From Bacteroidota bacterium (GTDB lineage: Bacteria > Bacteroidota > Ignavibacteria > Ignavibacteriales > Ignavibacteriaceae), in NCBI GenBank assembly GCA_021793635.1, contig JAJYSI010000225.1:1-5964 (forward strand): a stretch of 5,964 nucleotides of DNA. Reading direction: 5' to 3'. Below are positions 4,948-5,964 of this stretch, piece after piece. Every line of letters begins with the position of its first letter. Position 1 is the stretch's first letter. Under the pieces are notes generated by a model. It ran no database searches and had not been told where the DNA came from. It worked only from the letters and a program-made list of their open reading frames with translations. The position numbers and the translations under genes were made by a program.

Positions 4948-5964
4948 TTTCACCCTGTTATTTCTCTTTACCTTTTCTTTTACTTATCCTCAAACAGTTG
5001 AATCTATTCAAGTAATTGGAATCCATGTTTTTTCGCAGGATAATGTTTTGCGATGGAGCCAGGTTAGTACAGGAACAAAAATATTTCCAGGATACCTGGA
5101 TTCAATAAAAACCCGACTCGCATTGCATTTTGGCGCTGAAGGTTATTTCCATGCTGAATTTCAAGGCTCAAAAATTGAGTTATCGCCCGATTCGCAGCAC
5201 GTAAAATTGATTATTAAAATTGATGAAGGCGAGCCGACTTACTTAAAGAAAATATTCTTTACCGGTTTAGACACTGCTTCCGATAATAATATTTTCTCCT
5301 CATTCGATTTCCTTGAAAATCATATTTATAGCAAGTCAAACCTTGAAGAAAACATTTTATCTGCGCTAAATTATTTTCAGAACAACGGCTATCCGTTTGC
5401 GAAAATTATTATCTCTTCATTTTATTTTTATACTGATCCGGCAAAGAAAGATTATTTTGCCGATATTCATATAAATGTAAATAAGGAACGTCTTTGCAGG
5501 ATTGATAAAATTGAAATAGCGGGTAATAATAAAACTCAATCTAACGTTATTCAAAGAGAACTTCGACTAAAGCCCGGAGAAGTATATTCTCAAAAAGTCA
5601 TTGATGATTTACCCAGCCGTTTAAACCGGCTTGCCTTTTTTGAGCCTGTCGGTAATCCTAAATATTTTGTGGACTCAAAAAACGAGGGTATTCTTAGAAT
5701 TGAAGTAAAAGAGAAGGTAACAAATAATTTTGACGGCATTATCGGTTACATTCCTTCTACTGTCTCTAATCAAAGCGGATATTTAACAGGACTTGTAGAT
5801 GTTAGCCTTCGGAATCTTTTTGGTACCGGTAGAGCCGTAGCAATTCACTGGCAACAATATAATCGTTCATCGCAGGACTTACAGTTAAAATATCTTGAGC
5901 CTTGGTTGTTTGGTTATCCCTTCAATTTGAACTTAAGCTTATTTCAGAGGCAGCAAGACAGTAC
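4931..5964 (+). CDS. Omp85-superfamily outer-membrane protein with POTRA domains (BamA/TamA-like), 3' end outside window
   Basis: An open frame runs from ATG 4931 to the window edge, giving 344 full codons. A TAG at 4928-4930 is in frame just before the ATG, so this is the first possible start; it overlaps the kinase gene by 17 bp and has no visible Shine-Dalgarno sequence. Residues 1-18 form a signal peptide (M-F-R, then a hydrophobic core); the cleavage site near TYPQ is unclear. Three POTRA-like units follow at about 23-98, 103-185 and 189-260, each opening with a V/I-rich strand and an xGxx turn (VIGIHVF, IFFTGLD, IEIAGNN) and the first ending in KIDEGEP. After IEVKEK (257-262) the barrel begins, with SLRNLFGTGRAV (292-303) and YLEPWLFGYP (321-330), both typical of Omp85 barrels. 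Such proteins insert or export proteins at the outer membrane. Three POTRAs resemble TamA more than the five of classical BamA, so BamA identity is not assumed. Confidence 0.87.
   Translation, partial: MFRLISFTLLFLFTFSFTYPQTVESIQVIGIHVFSQDNVLRWSQVSTGTKIFPGYLDSIKTRLALHFGAEGYFHAEFQGSKIELSPDSQHVKLIIKIDEGEPTYLKKIFFTGLDTASDNNIFSSFDFLENHIYSKSNLEENILSALNYFQNNGYPFAKIIISSFYFYTDPAKKDYFADIHINVNKERLCRIDKIEIAGNNKTQSNVIQRELRLKPGEVYSQKVIDDLPSRLNRLAFFEPVGNPKYFVDSKNEGILRIEVKEKVTNNFDGIIGYIPSTVSNQSGYLTGLVDVSLRNLFGTGRAVAIHWQQYNRSSQDLQLKYLEPWLFGYPFNLNLSLFQRQQDS

Noticed and set aside
1..5964. Mobile elements, CRISPR arrays, tRNA/rRNA genes, phage or defence systems
   Set aside because: No terminal inverted repeats, direct-repeat arrays, RNA gene motifs, transposase or defence domains were seen on reading the window; nearly all sequence is accounted for by seven same-strand genes of housekeeping or envelope type.

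Overview
The window is an AT-rich, densely coding piece of a bacterial chromosome with every gene on the + strand. The gene content points to a diderm (Gram-negative type) bacterium: an outer-membrane Omp85 protein is present. A GWxTD-domain exported protein beside rimO, a zinc-ribbon DUF2007 protein next to cdsA, and AT-rich codon use suggest the Bacteroidota/Chlorobiota/Ignavibacteriota group, most likely an Ignavibacteria-like organism. This placement is inferred from gene content and was not tested by phylogeny.

Layout: 1-132 is the 3' end of a gene whose product ends in a membrane helix. 141-485 encodes a small zinc-ribbon plus DUF2007 protein. 494-1315 is cdsA (CDP-diacylglycerol synthase). 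1328-2626 is rimO (ribosomal protein S12 methylthiotransferase). 2638-3921 encodes a secreted GWxTD-domain protein of unknown function. After the only real gap (60 bp), 3982-4947 encodes a PfkB-family hexose/phosphosugar kinase of the 1-phosphofructokinase/tagatose-6-phosphate kinase type. From 4931 to the window end runs an Omp85-superfamily outer-membrane protein with a signal peptide, three POTRA domains and the first strands of its barrel, cut off by the window.

The first five genes are 8-12 bp apart and are probably one transcript. Two junctions share an arrangement in which the upstream TAG stop lies inside the next gene's Shine-Dalgarno sequence (TAGGAGG), which suggests coupled translation. 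The kinase and Omp85 genes overlap by 17 bp and form a second tight pair. It may belong to the same transcript or start from the 60-bp gap. The functions are mixed housekeeping and envelope work: phospholipid precursor synthesis, ribosome modification, an exported lineage protein, sugar phosphorylation and outer-membrane protein insertion. They do not form one obvious pathway, although cdsA, the GWxTD protein and the Omp85 protein all serve the cell envelope.

I found no mobile element, CRISPR array, tRNA, rRNA, riboswitch or convincing terminator. The region looks like ordinary core genome. The points most worth a second look are the Glu-for-Asp change at the substrate site of the kinase, the variant GWKSD motif of the GWxTD protein, the three-POTRA Omp85 protein overlapping a sugar kinase, and the stop/Shine-Dalgarno fusions.
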